DNA of 5,238 nt from Amoebophilaceae bacterium UBA1467. GTDB lineage: Bacteria > Bacteroidota > Bacteroidia > Cytophagales > Amoebophilaceae. A program made the translations under genes and the position numbers. Location: assembly GCA_002325615.1 (NCBI GenBank), contig DCSL01000054.1:1-5238 (forward strand). Reading direction: 5' to 3'. The notes under the pieces were generated by a model that did no database searches, was not told the DNA's origin, and worked only from the letters and a program-made list of their open reading frames with translations. The first letter of the stretch is position 1, and every line of letters starts with the position of its first letter. Of this stretch, positions 1-5,238 are shown piece by piece.

Positions 1-29
1 CGGGGGTTCGAATCCCCCCCTCTCCGCCA
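1..29 (+). tRNA. tRNA 3' end, probably tRNA-Ser (partial)
   Basis: This is the last part of a tRNA gene cut by the window start. A T arm is visible: GGGGG (2-6) pairs with CCCCC (14-18) around the loop TTCGAAT (7-13). The 3' acceptor strand CCTCTCC (19-25), a discriminator G (26) and an encoded CCA (27-29) follow. The matching 5' strand would be GGAGAGG. That sequence together with a G discriminator is typical of bacterial tRNA-Ser. The anticodon and the long variable arm lie outside the window, so the tRNA call is firm and the serine identity is inferred. Confidence 0.85.
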
Positions 30-66
30 ACCTCCATAAGCGCGGCTTTCCCCTTCCTAGGATTTA

Positions 67-108
67 GATGCACGTCTTGTGCATCCCTCGTTTCTTGTTT
101 CAAGAAAC
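67..108 (+). other. Two tandem perfect hairpins downstream of the tRNA
   Basis: The first hairpin has GATGCAC (67-73) pairing with GTGCATC (79-85) across the loop GTCTT. Four bases later GTTTCTTG (90-97) pairs with CAAGAAAC (101-108) across the loop TTT. Both stems are perfect, with 7 and 8 pairs. They sit 38 bases after the tRNA CCA, so they could end tRNA transcription or help its 3' processing. Neither hairpin has a clean T tract after it on the plus strand; the second is followed by CTTC and then an A run. A standard intrinsic terminator is therefore not proven. The rest of 30-288 shows no gene I can support. Confidence 0.45.
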
Positions 109-288
109 CTTCAAAAAAATACTATAAAAATGTTCCAAAGTGTACCTTGAAGGGCTGGGACGCTGTATATTTAAGTGAGGTTATGCGGGTGCGTACCTTT
201 CATTGTGGTAAGGAGAAATACAGAAGTATTAGCAGGTGTAAACAGATAACCATCATTTTTTTGTAAGTAAACCTTAAAATCTGAAAAA

Positions 289-837
289 ATGTCTAAGCGC
301 GTTTTTGTGGGTATTGGCATACCCCAAGAGATAATAGAAGAGTGTATGAACATCCAGGCGGAATTATCTGACTTGTCTATACTTTTTATTCCTCCAGAAG
401 ATATTCACCTCACCTTACTACCACCTTGGGAAATGATTAATCAGTCCTCAATTGAGGAGAAAATACGTATTGCGCTCCGGCACACCAAAGGATTTAGTCT
501 CCACCTAGAGCACCTTGCATTGGGACCTAATGCTATGAAGCCACGTTTTATTTGGATTGTGTGTAGTGCATCGGAAGAACTTGTTAAGCTTAAAAAAGCG
601 TTACTCACCGTGTTTAACATCAGTGATCATATTCCTTTTATACCGCACTTGACCCTTGCGCGACTTTCCCAAGAAGATGGGAAAAGACTTAAGCACCAAC
701 CTATTAAAAAGTCCCTTAAGCTTTCTGTGCCTGTAACGTCAGTAGAACTTTTTGAATCTCCCCACCAAGGAGGAGCTGGGTACAAAATTTTGGCCTCAAT
801 ACCCATTCCTTTTCATAGGTCAACATTTTCTCATTAG
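289..837 (+). CDS. thpR: RNA 2',3'-cyclic phosphodiesterase (2H/LigT family)
   Basis: The 182-residue product belongs to the 2H phosphoesterase superfamily. Members of the ThpR (formerly LigT) group hydrolyse 2',3'-cyclic phosphate ends of RNA to 2'-phosphates, and some can join tRNA halves in vitro. Both catalytic HxTx motifs are present: H40-L-T42 and H120-L-T122, about 80 residues apart as in the family. The N-terminus (RVFVGIGIP, residues 4-12) and the C-terminal strand region after VELFES are typical. The length fits the usual 175-190 residues, so the gene looks complete. The ATG start is the only one that keeps the first strand intact; no Shine-Dalgarno site precedes it, which is normal for Bacteroidota. 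It stands alone, with a non-coding 5' region and a decayed gene after it. The cytoplasmic role is inferred from the family. Confidence 0.9.
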   Translation: MSKRVFVGIGIPQEIIEECMNIQAELSDLSILFIPPEDIHLTLLPPWEMINQSSIEEKIRIALRHTKGFSLHLEHLALGPNAMKPRFIWIVCSASEELVKLKKALLTVFNISDHIPFIPHLTLARLSQEDGKRLKHQPIKKSLKLSVPVTSVELFESPHQGGAGYKILASIPIPFHRSTFSH

Positions 838-978
838 CAGCTTAAGTTTTTGCTCATCTTGTTAACCAAGGGGTGGGTTTTCTTATCCTACACTAGTTTA
901 GTTGCGTTTAAAAAATAGAGGATGTGAACTGGAAACACATTCAAAAGGAATCAAGAAAAATACATGCCTAACTCTTGC

Positions 979-1261
979 ATGGGGAGGAGAAGAAAAAATC
1001 AGCAATGGAGCCCGGAGGTTACTAAAAGAAGTGATGTCCCATATTTTGAGATTGTATTTCCGTTTGGAACGATCCTAAAAAAACTGCAACGACCCTGAAG
1101 CAGGTTGAAGAACAAAGCAAACGTGGTAAAGATACTCCGCTTCAGTCTGCTGTGTATATGCTTGATTTTCATATCAATCGTACAGGGAAAAACTGTCTGT
1201 GGAGCACAATGCAGTAGTCATTAAAGCCAACGACGTACTACGTGCTTTCTTTCGAGATTAA
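979..1261 (+). pseudogene. DUF3175 protein gene, broken by two frameshifts
   Basis: Three reading frames read in succession give one DUF3175-like protein. Frame A starts at ATG 979 and gives a basic N-terminus followed by QWSPEVTKRSD, matching the family's W-S-x-E-V-T-x-x-S-D motif. Frame B, in phase with 1071, gives WNDPKKTATTLK and then TPLQSAVYMLDFHINRTGKN, ending near 1193. This matches the D-P-K-K-I-A and S-A-M-S-M-L-x-F-Y-I-N-R-A-G-K-N blocks. Frame C, in phase with 1193, gives LSVEHNAVV and a C-terminus RAFFRD before TAA at 1259-1261. The shifts fall at about 1050-1060 and 1190-1193, and each fits the loss of one base. Restoring both bases gives 94 codons, the usual size of this family. 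No function is known for DUF3175. The gene is very probably dead unless these are sequencing errors. Confidence 0.8.
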
Positions 1262-1402
1262 TGCTATTTCGAGATGGGGGTGGGCAGCCGGTAATCGCTA
1301 AGTGTCTTGAAATTTTTCTTCAGCCGTGATACCAGTAGTGGGTGATCAGTAGTTGCTGCTAGAAATATGTGCATATTAGTGCTAGTTTATGTACTATAGC
1401 TT
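1262..1402. other. Non-coding spacer with a small inverted repeat
   Basis: I see no coding potential here on either strand. The clearest structure is a short inverted repeat, AATATG (1364-1369) and CATATT (1372-1377), separated by two bases. It lies just upstream of the zinc-ribbon gene and could be an operator for a dimeric regulator, though a 6-base arm in AT-rich DNA can easily occur by chance. No convincing Bacteroidota promoter (TTG with TAnnTTTG) was found. Confidence 0.25.
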
Positions 1403-1993
1403 TTGGAAAGGTATCCTATAAACACTCTTTTGCTATGGCTTCTAAATAATAGATTTCATAAAGGCAATGATAAGTTCCGCAAAACAGGATCACTCAAGAC
1501 CCCTCAACCAGGTCGTGAGGCAAGCCATGATGAGTATGGCCAAGAGCACAGGGGAGTTACAGAATGTCCTGAGTGTCATAATGTTCATTTTAAAAAACGG
1601 TGGCATCACTCGATTGATGCGCTCAATGTCCACGCCAAGTCAACACTACAGGTTAATAAAAAGGCATTATGCCGGGCATGTAAAATGACTCAAGACCATC
1701 TTTTTGAGGGGGAGCTTCTTATTGAAGAATGCCCTGAGCGACATGAAGAAGAGTTGCTTCGTCTCATTCATAATTTTGGCAAACGCGCTAAAGAGATGGA
1801 TCCGCAGCATAGAATCATCAACATTGAAAAAACTGACCAAGAGATATATCGCGTTACTACCACAGAAAACCAACTTGCAGATCGGCTCGCCAAAAAGATA
1901 AAAGAAGTATTCAATACTGTTGAGATTCATTTACCTCATTCCAAAGAGCCCTACAAGGTAGATCGGATTCATGTCACCTTTCACAGCCTGTAA
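1403..1993 (+). CDS. BCAM0308-like zinc-ribbon protein, start uncertain
   Basis: The body resembles the BCAM0308 family, small soluble proteins with a four-cysteine zinc ribbon that are sometimes loosely likened to NMD3 (COG1499). Numbered from TTG 1403, the metal ligands would be C55/C58 (CPEC) and C90/C93 (CRAC). After them comes the family's pattern of an acidic stretch, a helix with EELLRL, a RIINIE strand, TTT (about 152-154) and LADRLAKKI. The molecular role is unknown. The start is odd: this frame has no ATG before the zinc ribbon, and the TTG start gives a hydrophobic LLLWLLNN segment unlike the family. An ATG at 1435 opens the neighbouring frame as M-A-S-K and stops at once at 1447. 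One extra A near 1444-1446 would join that ATG to this frame and give a basic N-terminus running into NNRFHKGNDK. The gene may therefore be damaged at its 5' end. Confidence 0.6.
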   Translation: MERYPINTLLLWLLNNRFHKGNDKFRKTGSLKTPQPGREASHDEYGQEHRGVTECPECHNVHFKKRWHHSIDALNVHAKSTLQVNKKALCRACKMTQDHLFEGELLIEECPERHEEELLRLIHNFGKRAKEMDPQHRIINIEKTDQEIYRVTTTENQLADRLAKKIKEVFNTVEIHLPHSKEPYKVDRIHVTFHSL

Positions 1994-2099
1994 CCCAAAA
2001 ATTGACTTAGGAGTAATACATCAGGAGGCCATTGCAGCATGGTTGCGAGTCGTGTAGTGCTCTTTTTTCGGAGTTTATTGGGTTTGGGGCTGGTAAACT

Positions 2100-2255
2100 T
2101 TAGAGCGGATATTTTCTAAGTTTTCCAAGTTGATATAAATTCTCGTCCCTGTGATTGAATCTAAACTCAGTTTCCTTTGAATTATTCCTGGTACAAGCGT
2201 TCGTCATGCTGTTTGTTCTTGGGGGTACTTCAGCCAAGCCGATATTTTGAAACAT
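2100..2255 (-). mobile_element. Transposase C-terminal remnant, perhaps IS1595/ISXO2-like
   Basis: The minus strand has a 51-codon reading frame from ATG at 2255-2253 to TAA at 2102-2100. Its last residues, about 2171-2103, read TEFRFNHRDENLY then QLGKLRKYPL. This looks like the tail of an ISXO2-type DDE transposase, where E-F-x-x-R-F-N-x-R is followed by a leucine-rich end. The upstream part of the frame is not recognisable and is closed by an in-frame stop near 2290. Just beyond the stop codon, at 2086-2102, the sequence GGGGCTGGTAAACTTTA could be an IS terminal repeat, since ends beginning GGG are common in IS1595. No inverted partner is visible in the window. I read this as a decayed IS fragment. 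The family assignment is from memory and moderate at best; chance resemblance is possible. Confidence 0.4.
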
Positions 2256-2291
2256 TTGCCTGTTTTTAGGTGTTTTACCTGTGCTGGTTTA

Positions 2292-2459
2292 ATGTATGCA
2301 CTTTCATGCACCTCAATGTCTATTATCATCTCCTTAGGAAGGGAGTCTGGCCATTGGGGTATGATGATGCTTCCTGTGACACTGGGCTATATGTTTGGAG
2401 TATTTCATTTTGAGCAGCTAGAAAAAAATCAGGCAACTATCCTCAAAAAATACCCGTGA
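2292..2459 (+). CDS. Small hypothetical membrane protein
   Basis: I do not recognise this ORF. From ATG 2292 it encodes 55 residues; an upstream TTG at 2247 would extend it to 70, and the frame is open back to a stop at 2178-2180. Two hydrophobic stretches, roughly ALSCTSMSIIISLG and WGMMMLPVTLGYMFGVFHF, are separated by a polar GRESGH turn, and a charged tail ending KKYP follows. This suggests a two-segment membrane protein or the end of a larger membrane protein. It lies between an IS remnant and another tiny ORF, with no ribosome binding site. It may be a fragment of a decayed gene or non-coding. Confidence 0.3.
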   Translation: MYALSCTSMSIIISLGRESGHWGMMMLPVTLGYMFGVFHFEQLEKNQATILKKYP

Positions 2460-2491
2460 GCGCCCAGTAACCTCTTTACACTACTATCACT

Positions 2492-2644
2492 ATGCTCAAG
2501 GGTGTGGAAAAATACAACAACAGGTTATTGGCAGAACAACAAAATCACATCATCCTACACGTGATCTTGCAAAAGGAAGGGCCAAAATACCTTCTTGAAT
2601 TGGGTTTTCTTGACTATCCAAAGCAGACGATAGCCAAACGTTAA
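2492..2644 (+). CDS. Small hypothetical protein, 50 residues
   Basis: This is an ATG-started frame of 50 codons ending at TAA 2642-2644, unrecognised. The composition looks protein-like. It has a basic, amphipathic first half (VEKYNNRLLAEQQNH), a hydrophobic strand or helix (IILHVIL), and then PKYLLELGFLDYPKQ. No cysteines or known motif are present. It starts 33 bases after the preceding small ORF on the same strand and ends 65 bases before nuoA. It could be a real small protein, a remnant of a larger gene, or chance. No Shine-Dalgarno site is seen, which is uninformative in this group. Confidence 0.3.
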   Translation: MLKGVEKYNNRLLAEQQNHIILHVILQKEGPKYLLELGFLDYPKQTIAKR

Positions 2645-2709
2645 AGCTTTTTTCTATCTTAGAGTTTTATATGGCCATCTAGCCTTTCCAAAAGGTCAAC
2701 AGCCACACA

Positions 2710-3237
2710 ATGATTGCTATTGAGCAAGTTGCCTTCCTAGAAATACTGACCTTTATTGCAGGGGCACTACTCTTTGTAGCTATTGGCTCATTGGTAAGCT
2801 TTTTACTACGGCCTCAACACCCCAACACAGAAAAATTGTATAGCTATGAGTCGGGTGAGGAGCCTGTTGGAAGTTCCTGGGGGAGGTTTAACACCCGCTT
2901 TTATGTTATGGCGATTGTCTTCATACTTTTTGAGGTGGAGATAATACTGCTCTTTCCCTGGGCAACAGTATGGGCCAACCCAGCACTCAATGAGGCCAGT
3001 GGAGGTTTGTGGGCTAACTATACAGCGATATCAGCCGTGCTGTTTATGACTTTGCTCGCTATAGGCCTTGCCTATGTGTGGAGCCAAGGACACCTGGCGG
3101 GGATACAACTCCCTTTGCCGTCCTCTCCCTTTTCATCCAGCGTGCCTAAGGCACTCTATGACCAAGTTAACAACCACTATGCCTCAACTACCAGCGAGGC
3201 AACAGTGCATTCGACCAACTCAACACCCACCCCATGA
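2710..3237 (+). CDS. nuoA: NADH-quinone oxidoreductase subunit A
   Basis: This is the small membrane subunit of complex I, which sits at the junction of the peripheral and membrane arms in the inner membrane. Three membrane segments are visible at about residues 10-32, 65-82 and 105-124. The conserved loop between the first two reads YESGEEPVG (46-54), then RF (59-60) and FY (64-65). After this comes F-E-V-E (74-77) with its conserved acidic residues and FPWA (82-85). The cysteine seen in many bacterial NuoA loops (YECG) is a serine here, as is usual in Bacteroidota. The protein is 175 residues, longer than the common 120-150, because of a Ser/Thr/Pro-rich tail from about residue 128. It is the first gene of the nuo cluster, and its stop overlaps the nuoB start in ATGA, so translation of the two is probably coupled. 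No clear promoter was identified in the 65 bases upstream. Confidence 0.95.
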   Translation: MIAIEQVAFLEILTFIAGALLFVAIGSLVSFLLRPQHPNTEKLYSYESGEEPVGSSWGRFNTRFYVMAIVFILFEVEIILLFPWATVWANPALNEASGGLWANYTAISAVLFMTLLAIGLAYVWSQGHLAGIQLPLPSSPFSSSVPKALYDQVNNHYASTTSEATVHSTNSTPTP

Positions 3238-3752
3238 AGTCACAAAAAACGGGAGACGGAGAAGTAATTTTTGCCAAACTAGACGAACTCCTCAACTGGT
3301 CGAGGCGCTCCTCCTTGTGGCCAATGACCTTTGGATTAGCTTGCTGTGCCATCGAAATGATGGGGGCTTATGCTTCTGACTACGACCTAGACCGCTTGGG
3401 GGTCATCCCCAGAGCTTCTCCACGTCAAGCGGATGTGATGATCGTATCAGGCACAGTTACTTTTAAGATGGCCGATAGAATTAAACGGCTCTACGAACAA
3501 ATGGCTGAGCCACGTTATGTAATTTCGATGGGTTCATGTGCTAATTGCGGTGGTCCGTATTGGAAGCATGGGTACCATGTGGTTAAGGGTGTGGATAGAA
3601 TTATTCCCGTAGATGTATACGTACCAGGTTGTCCACCGAGGCCGGAGGCTTTGATTGGTGGATTTCTGAAACTGCAAGAAAAAATTCACCAAGAAAAGAG
3701 TACGCCACCAAATGCTTCGACAGTACCTATGCATGAAGTACGAAACGTATAA
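3234..3752 (+). CDS. nuoB: NADH-quinone oxidoreductase subunit B
   Basis: This is the peripheral-arm subunit that holds the [4Fe-4S] cluster N2, the last electron carrier before quinone. The four cluster cysteines are present: adjacent C37-C38 in FGLACCAIEMM, C102 in GSCANCGGPYW, and C133 in VPGCPPRPE. Other family blocks include YDLDRLGVIPRASPRQADV (residues 50-68) and GTVTFKMA. At 172 residues it is in the normal range and appears intact. The ATG start lies inside the end of nuoA (4-base ATGA overlap). The last 20 or so residues form a polar tail that is not conserved in the family. It must act with NuoC and with a NuoD encoded elsewhere or further on, because nuoD does not follow nuoC here. 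Confidence 0.97.
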   Translation: MKSQKTGDGEVIFAKLDELLNWSRRSSLWPMTFGLACCAIEMMGAYASDYDLDRLGVIPRASPRQADVMIVSGTVTFKMADRIKRLYEQMAEPRYVISMGSCANCGGPYWKHGYHVVKGVDRIIPVDVYVPGCPPRPEALIGGFLKLQEKIHQEKSTPPNASTVPMHEVRNV

Positions 3753-3762
3753 CCATCAACTG

Positions 3763-4263
3763 ATGGCTTTTGAAGAAATCATTAGATTACTTACCCAAGA
3801 CTTCGGGCCAGCAATCATCTTGGCAAAAGACCCACATGCTGTGCCACCAGCAATTCGCGTTCCATCTCGACACATTTCCGAAATATGCCAAATGCTACAC
3901 GAGCATAAAAAAACCTATTTCGATTATCTAGCTTGTATAACAGCCCTAGACAATGGTCCTGAAGCAAACACTTTAGAACTCATCTATAACCTGTACTCCA
4001 TTCCCTATGACCTGCAGCTGATGCTCAAGGTGTTGGTGATCAGGGACAAGCCTGGGGATCCATTGCCTGAAGTCCCTTCAGTAAGCCATGTCTGGAGAGG
4101 CGCTAATTGGTACGAACGTGAGGCGTATGATTTGGTAGGCATTAGTTTTACTGAGCATCCAGACCTCCGACGTATTTTACTGCCTTCCGACTGGGAGGGG
4201 CATCCGCTGAGAAAGGACTACACAGTGCAGCAGCAGTACCATGGTATTGAGACAACTTATTGA
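3763..4263 (+). CDS. nuoC: NADH-quinone oxidoreductase subunit C
   Basis: This is the 30-kDa-type subunit of the complex I peripheral arm, which packs against NuoD and NuoB. The family signature is complete: W-Y-E-R-E-A-Y-D-L-V-G-I at about residues 117-128, then HPDLRRILLPSDWEGHPLRKDY and a short tail. I chose ATG 3763, which gives 166 residues beginning MAFEEIIRLL, 10 bases after the nuoB stop. An in-frame ATG at 3712 would add 17 residues, overlap nuoB by 41 bases, and add a sequence unlike NuoC N-termini. It is a separate NuoC, not a NuoCD fusion, since it stops right after the signature region. The next gene is dnaG, not nuoD, which is unusual. Confidence 0.95.
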   Translation: MAFEEIIRLLTQDFGPAIILAKDPHAVPPAIRVPSRHISEICQMLHEHKKTYFDYLACITALDNGPEANTLELIYNLYSIPYDLQLMLKVLVIRDKPGDPLPEVPSVSHVWRGANWYEREAYDLVGISFTEHPDLRRILLPSDWEGHPLRKDYTVQQQYHGIETTY

Positions 4264-4314
4264 TTGATCTATTCTTTTTTTTATTCCCTTCGGGATTTAT
4301 CAGCCAAATACACA

Positions 4315-5238
4315 GTGTCCATCAGCCAGGAAACCATACAAGCAGTACAAAGTAGCATCCATATAGAGGAAGTCATTGCTGATTTTCTGACCCTCAAGAA
4401 AAAAGGACAAAATCTGTGGGCATGCTGTCCTTTTCACCAAGAAAGAACCCCTTCCTTTTCTGTATCGCCTGCCAAAGGTTTTTATAAATGCTTTGGATGT
4501 GATGCCGCTGGTGATGCTATCACCTTTGTGCGGGAGATAGAAGGGATAAGCTTCATAGAAGCTGTAAAATACCTGGCCAACAAGTACCGTATTGACATTC
4601 AAGAGTCTGAGCCTCACACGCAGCAAGTACAACAGGAAAAAGACAGCCTGTATATCTTGCTTAACCTCGCCAAGGAGTACTATGTGAGCACCTTATGGGG
4701 ACACCCTGAGGGACAAACCATAGGGCTGAATTACTTTAAAGAAAGGAACTTTGCCGAGCCATTTATCAAGAAATTTGAATTAGGGTATAGTCTAGATGCT
4801 TGGGAGGCTTTCTGCCAGTTTGCCAAAAACAAGGGGTACAAGGAAACGCTTTTAGAAAAAGCAGGACTCATTATCCAAAAGGAGCACAAGACGTATGACC
4901 GATTTAGAGGCAGGGTGATTTTTCCTATTCACAATGTGTCGGGTAAGGTGATTGCCGTTGGAGCCCGGATGCTCAACGCGGATAGCAAACAACCCAAGTA
5001 CATCAATTCACCAGAAACGGATATTTACCGCAAGAGTGATGCACTATATGGCATTTTTCAAGCCAAGCATCAGATCAGGCAAGAAGACAGTTGTTATTTG
5101 GTAGAAGGTTATACAGATGTGATTAGCCTGCACATGGCTGGCATTGCCAACGTGGTTGCCTCCTCAGGGACCTCGCTGACTGAAGAGCAGATTCAGCTTA
5201 TTGGTAGGTTTACCAAGCACATCACCATTGTATTTGAT
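4315..5238 (+). CDS. dnaG: DNA primase, N-terminal 308 residues (runs off window)
   Basis: This primase makes RNA primers for DNA replication at the fork with the DnaB helicase. The start is GTG 4315, giving M-S-I-S-Q-E-T-I as in related primases; no in-frame ATG exists upstream, only a TTG at 4264 directly after the nuoC stop. The CHC2 zinc finger is intact: C38 and H41 in CPFH, then C59 and C62 in CFGC, with TPSFSVSPAKG between. The RNA polymerase core shows DRFRGRVIFPI (from 195) and PKYINSPET (227-235). The TOPRIM motif VEGYTDVI (263-270) carries the catalytic E264. The window ends at the IVFD aspartate, where the TOPRIM DxD pair begins. The missing part should hold the second aspartate and the helicase-binding domain. 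It lies 51 bases after nuoC on the same strand, so it may be partly cotranscribed. Confidence 0.96.
   Translation, partial: MSISQETIQAVQSSIHIEEVIADFLTLKKKGQNLWACCPFHQERTPSFSVSPAKGFYKCFGCDAAGDAITFVREIEGISFIEAVKYLANKYRIDIQESEPHTQQVQQEKDSLYILLNLAKEYYVSTLWGHPEGQTIGLNYFKERNFAEPFIKKFELGYSLDAWEAFCQFAKNKGYKETLLEKAGLIIQKEHKTYDRFRGRVIFPIHNVSGKVIAVGARMLNADSKQPKYINSPETDIYRKSDALYGIFQAKHQIRQEDSCYLVEGYTDVISLHMAGIANVVASSGTSLTEEQIQLIGRFTKHITIVFD

Noticed and set aside
171..353. Minus-strand ORF of 60 codons overlapping the start of thpR
   Set aside because: It has no recognisable motif and overlaps the well-supported thpR N-terminus, so it is a chance antisense frame.
864..884. Possible terminator after thpR (AACC...GGTT followed by T-rich sequence)
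   Set aside because: It has only four base pairs with an 8-base loop; too weak to call.
1467..1930. Three ORFs in other frames or on the minus strand inside the zinc-ribbon gene
   Set aside because: They are shadows of the main frame, which carries the CxxC pairs and family patterns; none of the three has a recognisable domain.
2039..2119. Short ORF of 26 residues preceded by AGGAGG
   Set aside because: It is too short and unrecognised, the spacing to the ATG is long (about 12 bases), and Shine-Dalgarno sites are not a reliable signal in Bacteroidota. It also overlaps the transposase remnant.
2645..2709. Promoter for nuoA (TATCTTAG resembling TAnnTTTG)
   Set aside because: It has one mismatch in the -7 element and no matching TTG at the proper distance, so it is not supportable.
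3712..3762. Upstream ATG for nuoC at 3712
   Set aside because: It would overlap nuoB by 41 bases and add 17 residues unlike NuoC; ATG 3763 gives the normal N-terminus.
4271..4297. T run and TCCC-TTC-GGGA hairpin between nuoC and dnaG
   Set aside because: The stem has four pairs and the T run precedes rather than follows it, so it is not a plus-strand terminator.
4300..4632. Minus-strand ORF of 110 codons
   Set aside because: It is antisense to the conserved zinc-finger region of dnaG, which clearly codes on the plus strand.

Overview
The window reads as chromosomal DNA of a Bacteroidota bacterium, most likely Cytophagales-like. The evidence is the style of the proteins: NuoA carries YESGEEP where many bacteria have YECG, DnaG has the family's usual N-terminus and zinc finger, and the real genes mostly lack Shine-Dalgarno sites. 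Species cannot be named from this sequence. Several neighbouring genes are decayed, which suggests a genome or locus under relaxed selection.

Layout. Bases 1-29 are the 3' end of a tRNA, probably tRNA-Ser. They are followed by two tandem perfect hairpins (67-108). An intact thpR-type 2H phosphoesterase gene lies at 289-837. Bases 838-2709 form a poorly coding block. It holds a DUF3175 gene broken by two single-base frameshifts (979-1261), a BCAM0308-like zinc-ribbon gene whose body is intact but whose start looks damaged (1403-1993), a probable minus-strand C-terminal remnant of a transposase (2100-2255), and two small unrecognised ORFs (2292-2459 and 2492-2644).

From 2710 the sequence becomes dense, intact core genome on the plus strand: nuoA, nuoB and nuoC, the first three subunits of NADH:quinone oxidoreductase (complex I), packed with a 4-base overlap and a 10-base gap. 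After a further 51 bases comes dnaG, the replication primase, from a GTG start and running off the window end. NuoA is a membrane subunit. NuoB carries cluster N2 and NuoC is its peripheral-arm partner. The expected next gene, nuoD, is not adjacent, so the complex I operon appears to be split here.

I found no convincing new multi-gene system. The most useful observations are the previously hidden DUF3175 pseudogene, the suspected start frameshift in the zinc-ribbon gene, the tRNA-flanked decaying accessory block, and the nuoC-dnaG junction.
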